This document shows, in pieces, positions 10,085 to 23,327 of a stretch of DNA of 64,000 nucleotides; the first letter of the stretch is position 1, and each line of letters begins with the position of its first letter. The stretch lies in the NCBI GenBank assembly GCA_964006375.1, contig OZ023268.1, positions 82,595,835 through 82,659,834 on the forward strand. Reading direction: 5' to 3'. Made by a program: the position numbers and the translations under genes. This stretch comes from Tillus elongatus. Its lineage: Eukaryota; Arthropoda; Insecta; Coleoptera; Cleridae. The notes under the pieces are model-generated. The model worked only from the letters and a program-made list of their open reading frames with translations. It was not told the DNA's origin and searched no databases.

Positions 10085-10225
10085 ATATATACAAATTCAA
10101 ACGGATTGGATGTGGGTTCTAGGGACGCTAATTCGCGCTCATTTGAATTATTGTTTTACGAAAGTGTCACTATCGTTACCTCTCTATCAGTGAAGTTTCT
10201 TAATGAAAATTCACTAAAAATTAAG
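10000..10225 (-). mobile_element. HINE-like (TA)n array and block A
   Basis: About 40 TA units (10000-10081), then reverse-strand block A: GGATTGGATGTGGGTTCTAG, CGCGCTCATTTGAA and the 5' terminus TTTAGTGAATTTTCATTAAG ending near 10222. The gypsy LTR abuts the outer end of the TA array. Confidence 0.8.
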
Positions 10226-10865
10226 CGAATGAGATAAGTTTCACTTAGTTCAGAGAAAATGATGTCAGTAAGATGAGATTTAAAGATGTATATGTTTAAG
10301 TATTTCCACATTTCTCCAACAGCAGGTCCCCACATTCTGGGTCAGACTGCCACCTGATCTTTGTTCACTTTCAACAAATTAACATTTATGGACAATAAAT
10401 ACATATACACACTATATGTGCATACGTTCTCACATACGGTGCCTAAATGTATTAATATGTAAACAAGTCTGACTCTCTCATATCTATATCTAATAATTAG
10501 CAATTTCCACAGCTTTAGGCTATTAATCGGATATTAATCATATGTTTTTAATTGATTTTAACAGTGATTTCTCAATTTCACCTTGCCGTTGATTGTATGA
10601 TTACAGTCCAGGCTAAATTTATTAAACTAGATTTAGTGATTTAGTACAAGAATTTCAAAAGCAGCTTAAACTTTAGGAAGAAAATCGTCAGGTAAACATA
10701 ACTAAATATATATGTCGAGACTTCTCTGGCTTCACAAGTGCTTGTTGCCTTCTCTGCAACCAGTTTCGCCTGTACGGCATCGTATTTAGTATATAACGGT
10801 TTCATCGAGTAAGGACAAAACAATTAATGAAGCAAAAGTAAATTTATTTCTAAAATAAAACTACA

Positions 10866-10920
10866 AAGTTATGACGCAGCAAGAAAGTTATTGTAGCGAA
10901 GTTTCCTGAAAAAATTCAAC
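10866..10920 (-). mobile_element. HINE-like 3'-end remnant
   Basis: GACGCAGCAAGAAAGTTATT and GTAGCGAAGTTTCCTG are a degraded reverse-strand HINE 3' terminus. Confidence 0.5.
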
Positions 10921-10959
10921 ATATGAGGTGTGACCGACCTAATCGCAATCGTTATTATT

Positions 10960-11605
10960 CTGGCTACTCTAACGATCCTCGCTCCCCTATCCACTGAATT
11001 GGAAACATTAAGTCAAAGTACTGCGGGACATTGATTTGGTAATGTGCTGGTGCTCCATCCTACTGGAACCACATCACATTCGTTGGAATTTGTGGTTTTG
11101 CAGGATATAAGTTTGCCAAAGTTGGCACGGCATTATTTTGGAGCAGGGATAAATAATTATGTCTATTCAAATTGTCATCAATGAAAAAGGGATCAATGAC
11201 ACGGTTTACAACTATTCCTGTCCAAACATTAACCTTTTCAGGGTTTGCGTACGTTCTTTTCGAATCCAGTGTGGATTTTCTTTAGACCCAGAGCGACAAT
11301 TTTGGCGATTAGCATGGACGTGAAGTGTAAAACTGCACTAATTAGTAAACAAAACATGTTATAGTTAAGCTTGCCAAAGTTGGCAGTTGGAGCAGTGCTA
11401 AATAATTGTCTCCATTCAGATTGTCATCAATGAAAAAGGGCATAGTTTCCAGCTATTCCTGCCCAAGCCTTTCCAGGGTTTACGTACGTTCTTTTCGAAT
11501 CCAGTGTGGATTTTCGTTAGACCACTAGCGACAATTCTGACGATTACCATGGTCGTGGGGTGTAAACCTGCACTAAGAAAACCAAACATGTTCTAGTTAA
11601 ATAAC
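10960..11605 (-). pseudogene. DD41D transposase pseudogene with internal tandem duplication
   Basis: Reverse-strand patches NRQNCRSGSKENPHWIRKER, TGIVVNRVIDPFFIDDNLNR, LANLYPAKPQIPTNVMWFQ, DGAPAHYQINVPQYFDLMFP and IQWIGERGS match the catalytic core of the same transposase type as at 29069-29545, but with many stops. About 230 bases (around 11115-11360) recur at about 11370-11600, each carrying the ENPHWIRKE-encoding segment; the second copy has small deletions. Confidence 0.65.
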
Positions 11606-11609
11606 ATTG

Positions 11610-12815
11610 TTATCTACCATTTCCATAATTTGTTAACAAAAAGATGTTCTCCTACCAAAATCGTCTTTCATTGGCTCATGAGTTTATATCAAATTAGAAG
11701 GACGCTTTTTTTATATCTGAATAATAGATAAATGGCTAACGTCTAATGTTGTAACTGCTTGTCGATTCGAAGTATGTGGGTTTTCCTCAGACTCGAGCAT
11801 GACAACAAAGTTAATATCATTACTCACTATTAAGTAATTTGTATCTGCCGTCATGTCCAAGCTTTTAATTATACTAATTGTCCCCTGGAATATAGGCGGC
11901 AAATCGGGAAAATTTTCTTGAAACAGGCGAGGAACTTTGATCTGTGATCATGTTTTATCTCCGTTACCAATCATCTGTAGAATTGTTATTTTATGCATTT
12001 CTGCCAAATAAACCATGTTTCTAAATTGCAGTTAACAACTGACAATTACTGCCAGGCGGTTACATTCACACAGCAAGTTGCTAAGGTGTTTTAAACAAAA
12101 CTAACATTCCCAATTATGAAGAATCTTCATAATCTTTTATGTCTTCTTTTTAATTAACACCGTCCAAAAAGAACTCTGAAATTGTTTTTGCTTGTTTTCT
12201 TATTATCAAGAATGAAACGCGATTTTATCAAGAATGAAACGCGATTAGTTGTGTTTGTTGTGCTGTTACGAAGTCCGTCAAGCACATAATGTTCTTTTTT
12301 TTTACAGTTAATTTTTGCAATACATTTTTAAACCTTGGCATTCTTGAATAGAGAATAAAGAGATCTTTCTAATGAGGTATCACAAGTCCCTACTGCCTAT
12401 TTAAAAATTTGGGGGTTGCAACCGTCACTCGAAAGGGGTTAAATGTAGGGGTGAAGTTTTAACGTTACAAGATATCATTTTTACTCTAAAATTGCCGTGT
12501 TTCGGGATTTTTTGATAAATATGCATGATAATAGATACTGAATTTATTCAATTTGGCTGTTTCATACTATGTAATTAGGCACGCGGTTCCCATTGGAAAC
12601 ATTTGTACTATAAAACAAAACAAACAAAAAATATCTATTTTAGTGACCTCTTCATTAATGCATAATTATTATGTACGCTATTTAATTCGTCCAAAGAATT
12701 AGAAACTAACATCGTTTAAAATGGGCTCCCTTTGGTGTGGGATTGTTTAGTTTACTTTGTCGATATATGAAACACAGTAAAGTGTACAGTTTATAATGGG
12801 TCTACACAGTAATAA
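11610..12815. other. no recognisable gene; AT-rich with a small direct repeat
   Basis: No coding motif. ATCAAGAATGAAACGCGATT occurs twice in tandem at about 12205-12246. A possible HINE fragment begins only at 12822. Confidence 0.4.
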
Positions 12816-12821
12816 AAAGTT

Positions 12822-13139
12822 CGGGACGCAGCAAGTGCGTTATGGTACTGACTTTTCATTAAATGCTTCAAAGTTGAATAACTCAATTTTCTATAAACTT
12901 AGAAAGTTGAATTTTGGTATGTAGTAAGGCCTCTGGTAAGGCAACATATTCACCAAATTTCATTAAAACAGCTTTGCAATTTTCGAAGATAAATTTTTTT
13001 TCCAAAGAAAACTCAAAATTTTCGCGGAAAACCTTGTCCGATTTTCCAGGCTAACGAACTGATCCAAGCTATTAATAAAAGAAAGATACCTGCCGAGTGT
13101 CCTCCAAATCGGTTATTTACTTTTTTTGTTATGGGTTGG

Positions 13140-13201
<62 letters not shown>
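12822..13201 (-). mobile_element. HINE-like 3' half and (TA)n array
   Basis: Starts AAAGTTCGGGACGCAGCAAG, then reverse-strand block B (GATTTTCCAGGCTAACGAAC, ATCGGTTAT, GGTTGGATATA) into a (TA)n array at 13153-13201. It has the same orientation and subtype as the 51000 copy. A DD41D transposon follows directly. Confidence 0.8.
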
Positions 13202-15825
<2,624 letters not shown>

Positions 15826-15869
15826 TTTTGTTAAACTTGCTGAAATCCTTGAAGACAATGTCGAATTTG

Positions 15870-16411
15870 TAGTACAGGCAATAGAGAATTTTTTTCTGCA
15901 TTAAACTACAGGAGTTATTTTTTTTTTGATAGATAGGTTCAGAATTACGTACTGAATGTAAAAACACAAAATCCTTACAAATTAGGAGGGCGGAAAAGCC
16001 GCCATTTTGAGAAAAACCGTTTCGACCTATATCTCCGTAACCGTGCACTTTAGACCAAAAATGGTAATGACCTTCATTGTAGATAATTGCATTTTTCGTG
16101 TTTTTTGTTAAATATTTTTTTTTGTATCACTCACCGTTTACAACTTATACGACTATTACCATTCATTTATTGACTTTTTTACCTATATATTTGTTAATAA
16201 TTGTTTAAAAAATAAAATGCTTATAACTTAACTTTTCAATCGACAAATTTTCTAGAACTCATACTTTTTTTCTAAAATTACTATTGGTGCATTTTCTTTA
16301 AAAAAATTCACTAATGAGGAGTCCCCGACTTTTGAATTTTGAAAAAAAAATGAAACAGCTAATTATGCCCCCTAGAAGACATATCCGGGGTCAGTTTCAA
16401 TTTTATATGTA

Positions 16412-16496
<85 letters not shown>

Positions 16497-17442
16497 GTAT
16501 CACACCGATAACTCAAAAACTAATGGGCCGATTTTAATTAAATTTAGTGAATACCTTCCTCTTGTAAGTGGCTTGGATAAGTTCGTTAGCCACGAAAATC
16601 GACCCAGGTTTTCCTGGAAAATTTTGTGTTTTATTTCGAAAAAAAATCATATCTCCGGAAATAACAAAGTAAGGGCAACTAATTTGGTACGCGGTTTTAT
16701 GTCATTATAGGTAAATTACCTACCAAAATTTAGGTCTGTAAGTTCAAAGACAAAAAAAGTTATAGGCATTTAAAGAAAAATAAATTGGGGTTTTCCTCAA
16801 AACGTCAAGTCGCGAATTAAAACGTCAAAATTGGCAACATTTACGCAAAGAACCTGAAACTAATATTAGCTATGGAAAGAAAATGTCTCAAGAAGAATGT
16901 TTTACGAAGCCTGAAGTCTTAGCTTCAACCGTCATTGTCCTTCATTTTACTAAAATATTTCCAGAAAAATTTGTCGATTGAAAAGTGCAACATTTAACGC
17001 GTTATAACTTTGAAAATATTGATTTTAGAAAAAAAGTTTTCAGTAAAAATTGTAGGAAATTTGTCTATTGAAAAGTTAAGTTATAAGCATTTTATTTTTT
17101 AAATAATTATAAACAAAGATATAAAAAAGTCAATAAATGAATGCTAATAGTCGTATAAGTTGTAAACAGTGAGTGATACAAAAAAAATGTTTAACAAAAA
17201 AGATGAGAAATGAAATTATCTACAATAAAGGTCATTACCATTTTGACCTAAAGTGCACAGTTATGGAGATATAGGCCGAAACGTTTTTTCCCAAAATGAC
17301 GGCAATTCCGACCTCCTAATTTGTAGGGATTTTGTGTTTTTACATTCAGTACGTAATTCTGAACCTATCTATCAAAAAAAAAAAACTCCTGTAGTTTAGT
17401 GCATTATGGACAAGAGTAACGGGCTCCTCTATTGCCTGGACT
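15870..17442. mobile_element. fold-back element with 430-bp inverted arms, split by a HINE
   Basis: Left arm about 15870-16285 and right arm about 17018-17442 are inverted copies. Shared runs include ACAGGCAATAGAG, AACTACAGGAGT, TTCAGAATTACGTACTGAAT, ACCTATATCTCCGTAAC and TTGACTTTTTTA. A HINE-like element occupies the spacer. No coding is visible. The family is unknown to me; it could be a long-TIR transposon whose transposase was lost. Confidence 0.7.
16286..16985 (+). mobile_element. HINE-like element inside the fold-back spacer
   Basis: Block A (AATTCACTAATGAGGAGTCC, CATATCCGGGGTCAGTTTCA), (TA)n at 16419-16495, block B (GTATCACACCGATAACTCAA, GGCTTGGATAAGTTCGTTAG) and the longer interior (CAACATTTACGCAAAGAACC, ACCGTCATTGTCCTTCATTT). 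The 5' tip is worn (TGCATTTTC for TAGTGAATTTTC) and the 3' hairpin is absent. Confidence 0.8.
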
Positions 17443-17496
17443 ATTGGCACAACCTGAATAATCTAAACGAATGATTAGAATGTCTAGATTACTCAC

Positions 17497-17622
17497 CCCT
17501 CTAATGACGCTAACATTGTTAGCGAAACGATTGTCAGGTCTTAAAAATGTGTTGTGGTGAATTAAGTTCTGCAAAGTGTACTTATCACTTTTCATTACAG
17601 GTTGCAATCTTCATCCACTGTA
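17497..17622 (+). repeat. dispersed repeat, also at 18601-18778
   Basis: TGACGCTAACATTGTTAGCG, AACGATTGTCAGGTCTTA and ATGTGTTGTGGTGAATTA recur in two inverted copies at 18601-18778. Non-coding; possibly a SINE or MITE core. I cannot place it in a family. Confidence 0.6.
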
Positions 17623-17639
17623 CAATGTAAAATATAGTC

Positions 17640-18050
17640 TATTTATTGTTTTCCAAACTAACAAAAACGTCGTCTTTAATTGTTTTTTGACCTTCACAAC
17701 GGATTAATTTGAGTAGCGATAATGTTGTTAAGGTCGTTGGTATTAAAGATTTCCCACAGTGCTAGACATGCGGATCTGATGGTTAATTATAATACAATGG
17801 GTCAAGTAATTAGTATATGGTTGAGGGGTCACCGTAACCTGGTCGATTTGTTGATGGTTGGCTGGAATAGTTATATGGGAAAATAATTATACCTTGATAT
17901 ATAGATATCTATCAGTTAATTTTAAACTGTCAGGATGTTTGAAGTGACTACTTCCTTGCATTTATTGAGACAGTGGAATCTTTATTTCCTTCCTTTTACC
18001 CCCACATATATTTCATGCTTATTTTCTTAACAAAGCAGGAGAACAATTGA
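17640..18050. other. no recognisable feature
   Basis: AT-rich, non-coding by eye, with no copy of the window's repeats. Confidence 0.4.
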
Positions 18051-18059
18051 CGTTGCTGA

Positions 18060-18102
18060 GCGCGCCTTTGACTATCTATCTACTATAGTCAAAGGAGCGC
18101 GC
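18060..18102. other. GC-ended hairpin
   Basis: GCGCGCCTTTGACTAT (18060-18075) pairs with ATAGTCAAAGGAGCGCGC (18085-18102) across a 9-base loop, with a 2-base bulge. A second small hairpin (CCGAC-TAAT-GTCGG) follows at 18107. Origin unknown. Confidence 0.7.
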
Positions 18103-18317
18103 AAACCGACTAATGTCGGCTTCTCAAATTTTAATACATTTGTTTCGATCCGATTTCGTGTCGCACGCAGAGCACATAAATTTGTTCGATTTGAAAACGA
18201 TTAAAAACAATCGTACAATGTTATATTGTTCTTCATACAACCTGCTAATAAACTGACCGGTTGAAGTTGTTCATCAAAAATTCAACAGGTAAACATAAAT
18301 GGCTGTCATTAAGAAAA

Positions 18318-18580
18318 AAAGTCTGCACGCAGCAGGTACGTTATAGTAGCGAATTTTCATAAAAAGCTTTAAAATCCGAAAAATCGTCGAAAAGTTAAAA
18401 AAAAGTCTCTCCCAAAACAATAAATTTGGTTTGATGAAATTCCGTACACATGCTGCCTTGAATTTTTTGTTACATAGCAAAGTTGGATTCTACTGACAGA
18501 TGAAATTAGTTGATTAAAATTTGAAAAAAGTTGATGAAAATGCGCTACCATAACGCACGTGCTGCATCCGAAATTTTACT
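18318..18580. mobile_element. HINE-like mirror-image (3'-3') element
   Basis: Left end GCACGCAGCAGGTACGTTAT with TAGCGAATTTTCAT; right end the inverse, ATGAAAATGCGCTACCATAA, CGCACGTGCTGCATCC. Two HINE 3' termini face outward around about 200 bases of interior. Confidence 0.75.
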
Positions 18581-18600
18581 ACCAGTTGTATATACTTTTA

Positions 18601-18778
18601 AGCACACCTGGAGAACCCTAATCACCTCAACACATTAAAAAAACTGACGATTGTTTCACTATCCAAGCTAGCGTCATCAGAGGATTATTCAACCTCTGAT
18701 GACGCTAACTTGGATAGCAAAACGATCGTCAGGTCTTTTGAAATGTGTTGTGGTGATTTGGGTTCTCCAAGTGTGCTT
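18601..18778. repeat. 178-bp palindrome of the dispersed repeat
   Basis: Arms 18601-18684 and 18690-18778 are near-perfect inverted complements centred on ATTC at about 18687: GCACACCTGGAGAACCCTAA on the left and TTGGGTTCTCCAAGTGTGC on the right. The same sequence occurs singly at 17497-17622. Confidence 0.8.
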
Positions 18779-18814
18779 ATCAGTGCTCATCACAGGTCCC
18801 AATCTTCACTTAGA

Positions 18815-19049
18815 GAGCGAGATCTGGATTTCGGCATGTAGGGTACGTTTGATAGTAGAAACGTATATGCCAACTGTCATAGATTTGTTATTTTCGGAGA
18901 TACAAAAATTTTCCGAAAGAAAACCCAAAACTTTTCCGGAAAAACTGGACATATTTTCCTGGCTGACGAACTTATCCAAGCCACTTACAAAAGGAAGGTA
19001 TGTACCAAATTTCATCAAAATCGGCCCATTATTTTTTCAGTTATCGATA

Positions 19050-19144
<95 letters not shown>
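18815..19144 (-). mobile_element. HINE-like block B and (TA)n array
   Basis: Reverse-strand block B (GGCTGACGAACTTATCCAAG, ACAAAAGGAAGGTATGTACC, CGGCCCATTATTTTTTCAGT) leading into (TA)n at 19052-19144. Its 5' terminus lies at 20575-20615, on the far side of the DD41D transposon. Confidence 0.8.
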
Positions 19145-19147
<3 letters not shown>

Positions 19148-20570
19148 CGGCGCATTGAAAACGAAACAGACCGATTTGCGTCCAGAGATTTTTTTTAAGA
19201 ACCGCTGAAACAGTTCAATTTTAATATTGAGGGGGACATGTTTTAACATAAAACTCAAATTTGTCACATCAACCCCGTAAGGGTGGTGATAACAACCCTT
19301 ATATTTTAAATAGGGAACATGGGTCGAGTGTTACATCATTTGAAAGCTCTTTCTTTTCTGAATTGAGCACACTAAATTTTTTGGAAGTTTTATCAACTCG
19401 TTTAAAAATTATTCACAGTTGAAGATGCAAAAACGCATTTCACTCATTCCGATAAGAAATGTGCTGATAGTCAATATTTTGTTGGTTTGTAAACAAAAAA
19501 TTGACTATCAGAACATTTCTTATCGGAATGAGAGAAATGCGGTTTATTATTTCAGTTTATCGGTCGGTTTGATACTTGATAGTACTACCGAAAATTAATT
19601 TCACATTGGTGTATACTGTAGAAGAAAGAGTTGAATAATTACTCTTTTTTTTTAAAATGATAACTGCCAACCGTACCGCAAATTTGTTTAATGAACGACA
19701 TCCGAACAAATAATAATCCAAGAAATTTTCACGAAGTCCACACTCAAACTCCACAGAAATTGAATGTCTGGACTAGCATTTTTGGAAACCGTTTAATCGG
19801 ACCAATTTTTCTTGATGGAAATTTGAGTTGCGAAACGTATTTGGAGTTACTAGAAGGTATCGTTTACCCTCTACTAATTGACATTGTTGAAAATGATGAT
19901 CGCTATCAAGAAAAACAATTAGTGTTTCAACAAGATGGAGCTCCTCCGCATTTTTCACAATGTGTTAGGGAGTTTTTGAACAGAGAGTTTCCAGGACAAT
20001 AGATTGGGCGTAGAGGTGCTATTGAGCGGCCCCCTAGATCACCGGATTTATCTCCTTTAGACTTCTTTCTATGGGGCCATTTAAAGAGTAGGATTTTTGC
20101 AACAGAACCGGAGTCTCTGACGACGACGCATTGTTGAAGAATGTCGTCTAATAACTCCACAAATGCTCCAGAATGTCAGAGCTCGTTTTGAACAAAATTT
20201 GCACTTTTGTATGGAAGCTGGTGGTCAACAATTTAAACACTTACTTAACTGAATAAACATTTTTGAACGTTTGGTTTTGTTTTTTAGTTTCTTTTAACGA
20301 AAAATTGACTAATTAGTGCATTTCTTATCACAATGAATGAAATACGTTCTTGCAACTCCAACTGTGAATAATTTTTACACGAGTTGATAAAACTTCCAAA
20401 AAATTTAGTGTGCTGAATTCAGAAAAGAAAGAGCTTTCAAATAATGTAACACTCGACCCATGTTCCGTATTTAATGCCCCCCTCAATATTAAAATTGACG
20501 TGTTTCAGCGTTTCTTAAAAAAATGTCTCTGGACGCAAATCGGTCTGTTTCGTTTTCGTTTTCACACAGG
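19145..20570 (+). mobile_element. DD41D transposon, internally deleted, inside HINE TA array
   Basis: Inverted arms of about 350 bases. Left starts near 19157 with GAAAACGAAACAGACCGATT then TGCGTCCAGAGA; right ends near 20560 with the complement. Inner shared runs include GAAAGCTCTTTCTTTTCTGA and TTTTTGGAAGTTTTATCAAC. The left end directly follows the (TA)n array; the right end is followed by the HINE 5' terminus. Only the C-terminal half of the transposase remains. Confidence 0.8.
19691..20250 (+). pseudogene. DD41D transposase, C-terminal catalytic half
   Basis: Reads NNPRNFHEVHTQTPQKLNVW, TSIFGNRLIGPIFLDGNLS, LVFQQDGAPPHFSQCVREFL, then a TAG stop at about 20000, IGRRGAIERPPRSPDLSPLD and FFLWGHLKSRIFATEPESL. 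It then shifts frame to RRRIVEECRLITPQMLQNVR and ends MEAGGQQFKHLLN. The two late catalytic Asp (DGAPPH and PDLSPLD) are 41 residues apart. The N-terminal DNA-binding half and first Asp are deleted. One stop and one frameshift remain. Confidence 0.85.
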
Positions 20571-21110
20571 TCTCCTTATTAGTGAATTTTCCGTTTTACG
20601 AAAAATTTGTTAGTAATGACCCACGTACCAAAATTTAGGTCTGTAAGTTAAAAGACAAAAAAGTTATAGGCATTTAAAGAAAAAAAATTGGGGTTTTCCT
20701 CAAAACGTCAAAGACGCAATTTGAAACGTGAAAATTCGCAACATTTAGGCAAAGAACCTGAAACAAATACGGATTATGTAAAGAAAATGTCGCAAGAAAA
20801 GTGTTCTGCAAACCCTTAAGTTTCAGCTTCAACCGTCATTGTTTACAGAAAATGCATTTCAAATAGATCCTTTCTCTGATGCTTTGGCTGTAGGTTTAGT
20901 TAAGTTTATGGTTTAAAGGTCTATAATTTTTAGCTAATTTTCGTAGACAAAATTCGCTACTGAGGAGGCAGCTCTCAAAAAATAACGGGCCGATTTTGAT
21001 AAAATTTGGCATGTGCCTTCCTTTTGTAAATGGCTTGAATAAGTTCCTTAATCACGAAAATCGGACGAGGTTTTCCGGGACAATTTTAAGTTTTTTACAT
21101 TTTTATAGAA
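20571..21110. mobile_element. HINE-like pieces (5' terminus, interior, block B)
   Basis: 20575-20615 is a reverse-strand HINE 5' terminus (TTAGTGAATTTTCCGTTTTA then an inverted partner). 20615-20850 is plus-strand HINE interior (CGTACCAAAATTTAGGTCTG, CAACATTTAGGCAAAGAACC). 20930-21095 is another 5'-like palindrome and block B (CGGGCCGATTTTGATAAAAT). At least two HINE copies are joined here. Confidence 0.65.
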
Positions 21111-21123
21111 ATATGATGCATGT

Positions 21124-21415
21124 TTGTAAGAAAAAATCGAGACGCAGTAAGTGCGTTTTGGTAGCGAATTCTAATTAAATCCTTCAAATTTCAATAACCC
21201 AATTTGCTATTAATTAACCTAATGTTTGGTGGCTAGGAAACCAGTTTTCTCGGAAACATTTTTGACAATTTTAATAAAGTATGCTACATTGTTTCTACTA
21301 TATAGGCTATACCGGTAACCAGGTTGATGCCTGCTTGCATCAGAGATTTGCTATTAAAAACATTTTCATGAAAATTCACTTCCATAACGCACTTGCTGCG
21401 TCCAGACTTTTGTTA
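21124..21415. mobile_element. HINE-like mirror-image (3'-3') element
   Basis: GAGACGCAGTAAGTGCGTTT at the left and AACGCACTTGCTGCGTCCAG at the right, inverted, each next to the GAATTTTCAT/ATGAAAATTC motif, with about 220 bases between. Confidence 0.8.
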
Positions 21416-21419
21416 TATT

Positions 21420-22055
21420 GGGGGGTATGTATTAATTGCATTGCACGACTGCATTGATATAACGAAACTACTGTAATAATTAGTCATTGATATAACTTCA
21501 GCCAGGGTGAACAGCCTCTAAATTGATGAAAACGTGTACAATATGCATTTCTTCTGACTTTTTATATGAATCATTCAGATTAAAAAGCATAATTGACAAA
21601 ACTAAAACAAACTGCTTTAAGAATAATATCTCAATTGCTGTGTGCTCGTTCAAATTAATAAAATAAGGAGCCAGCTGTTTATGTTATCACATTAAGAAAG
21701 CAACAGTTGTGTTTTAGAGAACGAATAAAGACAGGCTAATTCCCATGAAGCAATATGCTTTGATGCAAGAAGGATGGAAGAACGTAATAATATATTTGAA
21801 TTGATTCATTCGCAGAAGCGTTCTCATGCTGATAAGCGGGTAAATGTGATGCACACAGTTTATTAATGGACCGATATATGCCAACAAACATCCGCAAGCC
21901 TGAGTGTGAAAACGGAAACTGAACACGTTAAAAGAAATAATTGTAATTAAATATGCTTTTTTATTAGCTGCGTGAACATTTTCCTCCTTGGGTAATGCAT
22001 ACATTACAGATCCACTCATTAAATAGTGTACACAGTGGAAATTCTAGCACAGAAA
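21420..22055. other. no recognisable feature
   Basis: Non-coding, AT-rich. No repeat family recognised. Confidence 0.4.
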
Positions 22056-22059
22056 ATAA

Positions 22060-22286
22060 AGTCTGGACGCAGGAAGAACGGTAGGGTAGTGAATTTTCAT
22101 AATAAATGTTTTTAATGACAAATATGTTCCTTTTTTAACGAAAGGCAGCAAATTGGATATAACCTATATAGTAGAAACAATGTACCAAATTTTATAAAAA
22201 TAAGTTTATTGTCTTAAAATGTAAAAGTTTGTAATATTTTTATGAAAATTCGCTGCCATGACGCATTTGCTGCATCCAGACCTTTT
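22060..22286. mobile_element. HINE-like mirror-image element spanning the duplication border
   Basis: Left end AAGTCTGGACGCAGGAAGAA, right end GCCATGACGCATTTGCTGCA with CCAGACCTTTT. The left border of the 9.84-kb tandem duplication (22270) lies in the loop of the right-hand hairpin. Confidence 0.75.
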
Positions 22287-22291
22287 GTTTG

Positions 22292-22425
22292 TTTTTAGTG
22301 AATTTTCTTAAAAAAAATTCACTAATGGGGAGATCCCGACTTTTGAATTTTGAAAAAATTTCTTCAAATGACCGCGAACTAGGCCCCCTAGAACACATAT
22401 CCGGGGTCCGTTTCAATTTTTATAT

Positions 22426-22521
<96 letters not shown>

Positions 22522-23110
22522 TTATATATATATATATATATATATATGTATCACACCGATAACTCAAAAAATAATAGGCCGATTTTGACTAAATTTGGTG
22601 TAAAAATTCCTTTTGCAAATGGCTTGGATAAGTTCGTTAGCCAGGAAAATCTGCCCAGGTTTTCCCGGAAAATTTTGTGTTTTCTTTCGAAAAAAATTTA
22701 TATCTCCGGAATTAACAAAGTAAGGGCAACCAAATTTGGTACGCTAGTTAATATCCTTATAGGTAAGCGACCTACCAAAATTTAGCTATGTAGGTCAAAA
22801 GACAAAAAAGTTATAGGCATTTAAAGAAAAATAAATTAGGGTTTTCCTCAAAACGTCAAAGTTGCGATTTAAAACGTCAAAATCGGCAACATTTAGGCAA
22901 AGAACTTGAATCTAATACGGGATATGGAAATCAAATGTCTCAAGAAGGATGTTTTACAAACTCTGAAGTCTTAGTTTCAACCGTCATTGTCCTTCATTTT
23001 ACTAAAATGTTTCCAGAAAATTCATTTCAAATAGACCCTTTCTCTGATGCTTGCCAGTAAGTAGTTTATCATTTAATGGTATATAATTTTTGTCGAATTT
23101 TCGTAAAAAA
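22292..23110 (+). mobile_element. HINE-like element, long form (copy 1)
   Basis: Begins TTTTTAGTGAATTTTCTTAA with the inverted AAAATTCACTA following, then block A (GGAGATCCCGACTTTTGAAT, CATATCCGGGGTCCGTTTCA), a (TA)n array broken by two TTTATA units (22430-22548), block B (GTATCACACCGATAACTCAA, CCGGAAAATTTTGTGTTTTC) and a further interior ending near TCGAATTTTCGTAAAAAATC. The 3' hairpin is lacking at this end. Same in copy 2 at 32137-32945. Confidence 0.85.
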
Positions 23111-23327
23111 TCAATAAAGCTCAATATATCCGTTATTATACAAGATATGAAGAAAATTTGTATATATTAATTATAGGGTGTCTTGAGCTACATCTTAAAA
23201 AAATATTTCTACAATCACAGGATGGCCCATAAGTCGTTGGTGAGACAATTTTTTTTTTTTTTTTTAATCAAACACGCCTTATGTTATTGCATTTTTGAAT
23301 TTTTCAGCGATGCATGTTTGTAAGACA
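23111..23327. repeat. fragment resembling a DD41D transposon end
   Basis: AAGTCGTTGGTGAGACAATT, a T run, AATCAAACACGCCTTATG and TTATTGCATTTTTGAATTTT resemble 31390-31480 (AAGTCGTTGGCGATACAAAA, TCGAACACCCGTTATATTAT). Likely part of a terminal repeat of an IS630/mariner-type element. No coding. Confidence 0.4.

Noticed and set aside
18060..18119. Bacterial-type terminator or tRNA
   Set aside because: No T tract and no tRNA arms; host is eukaryotic.
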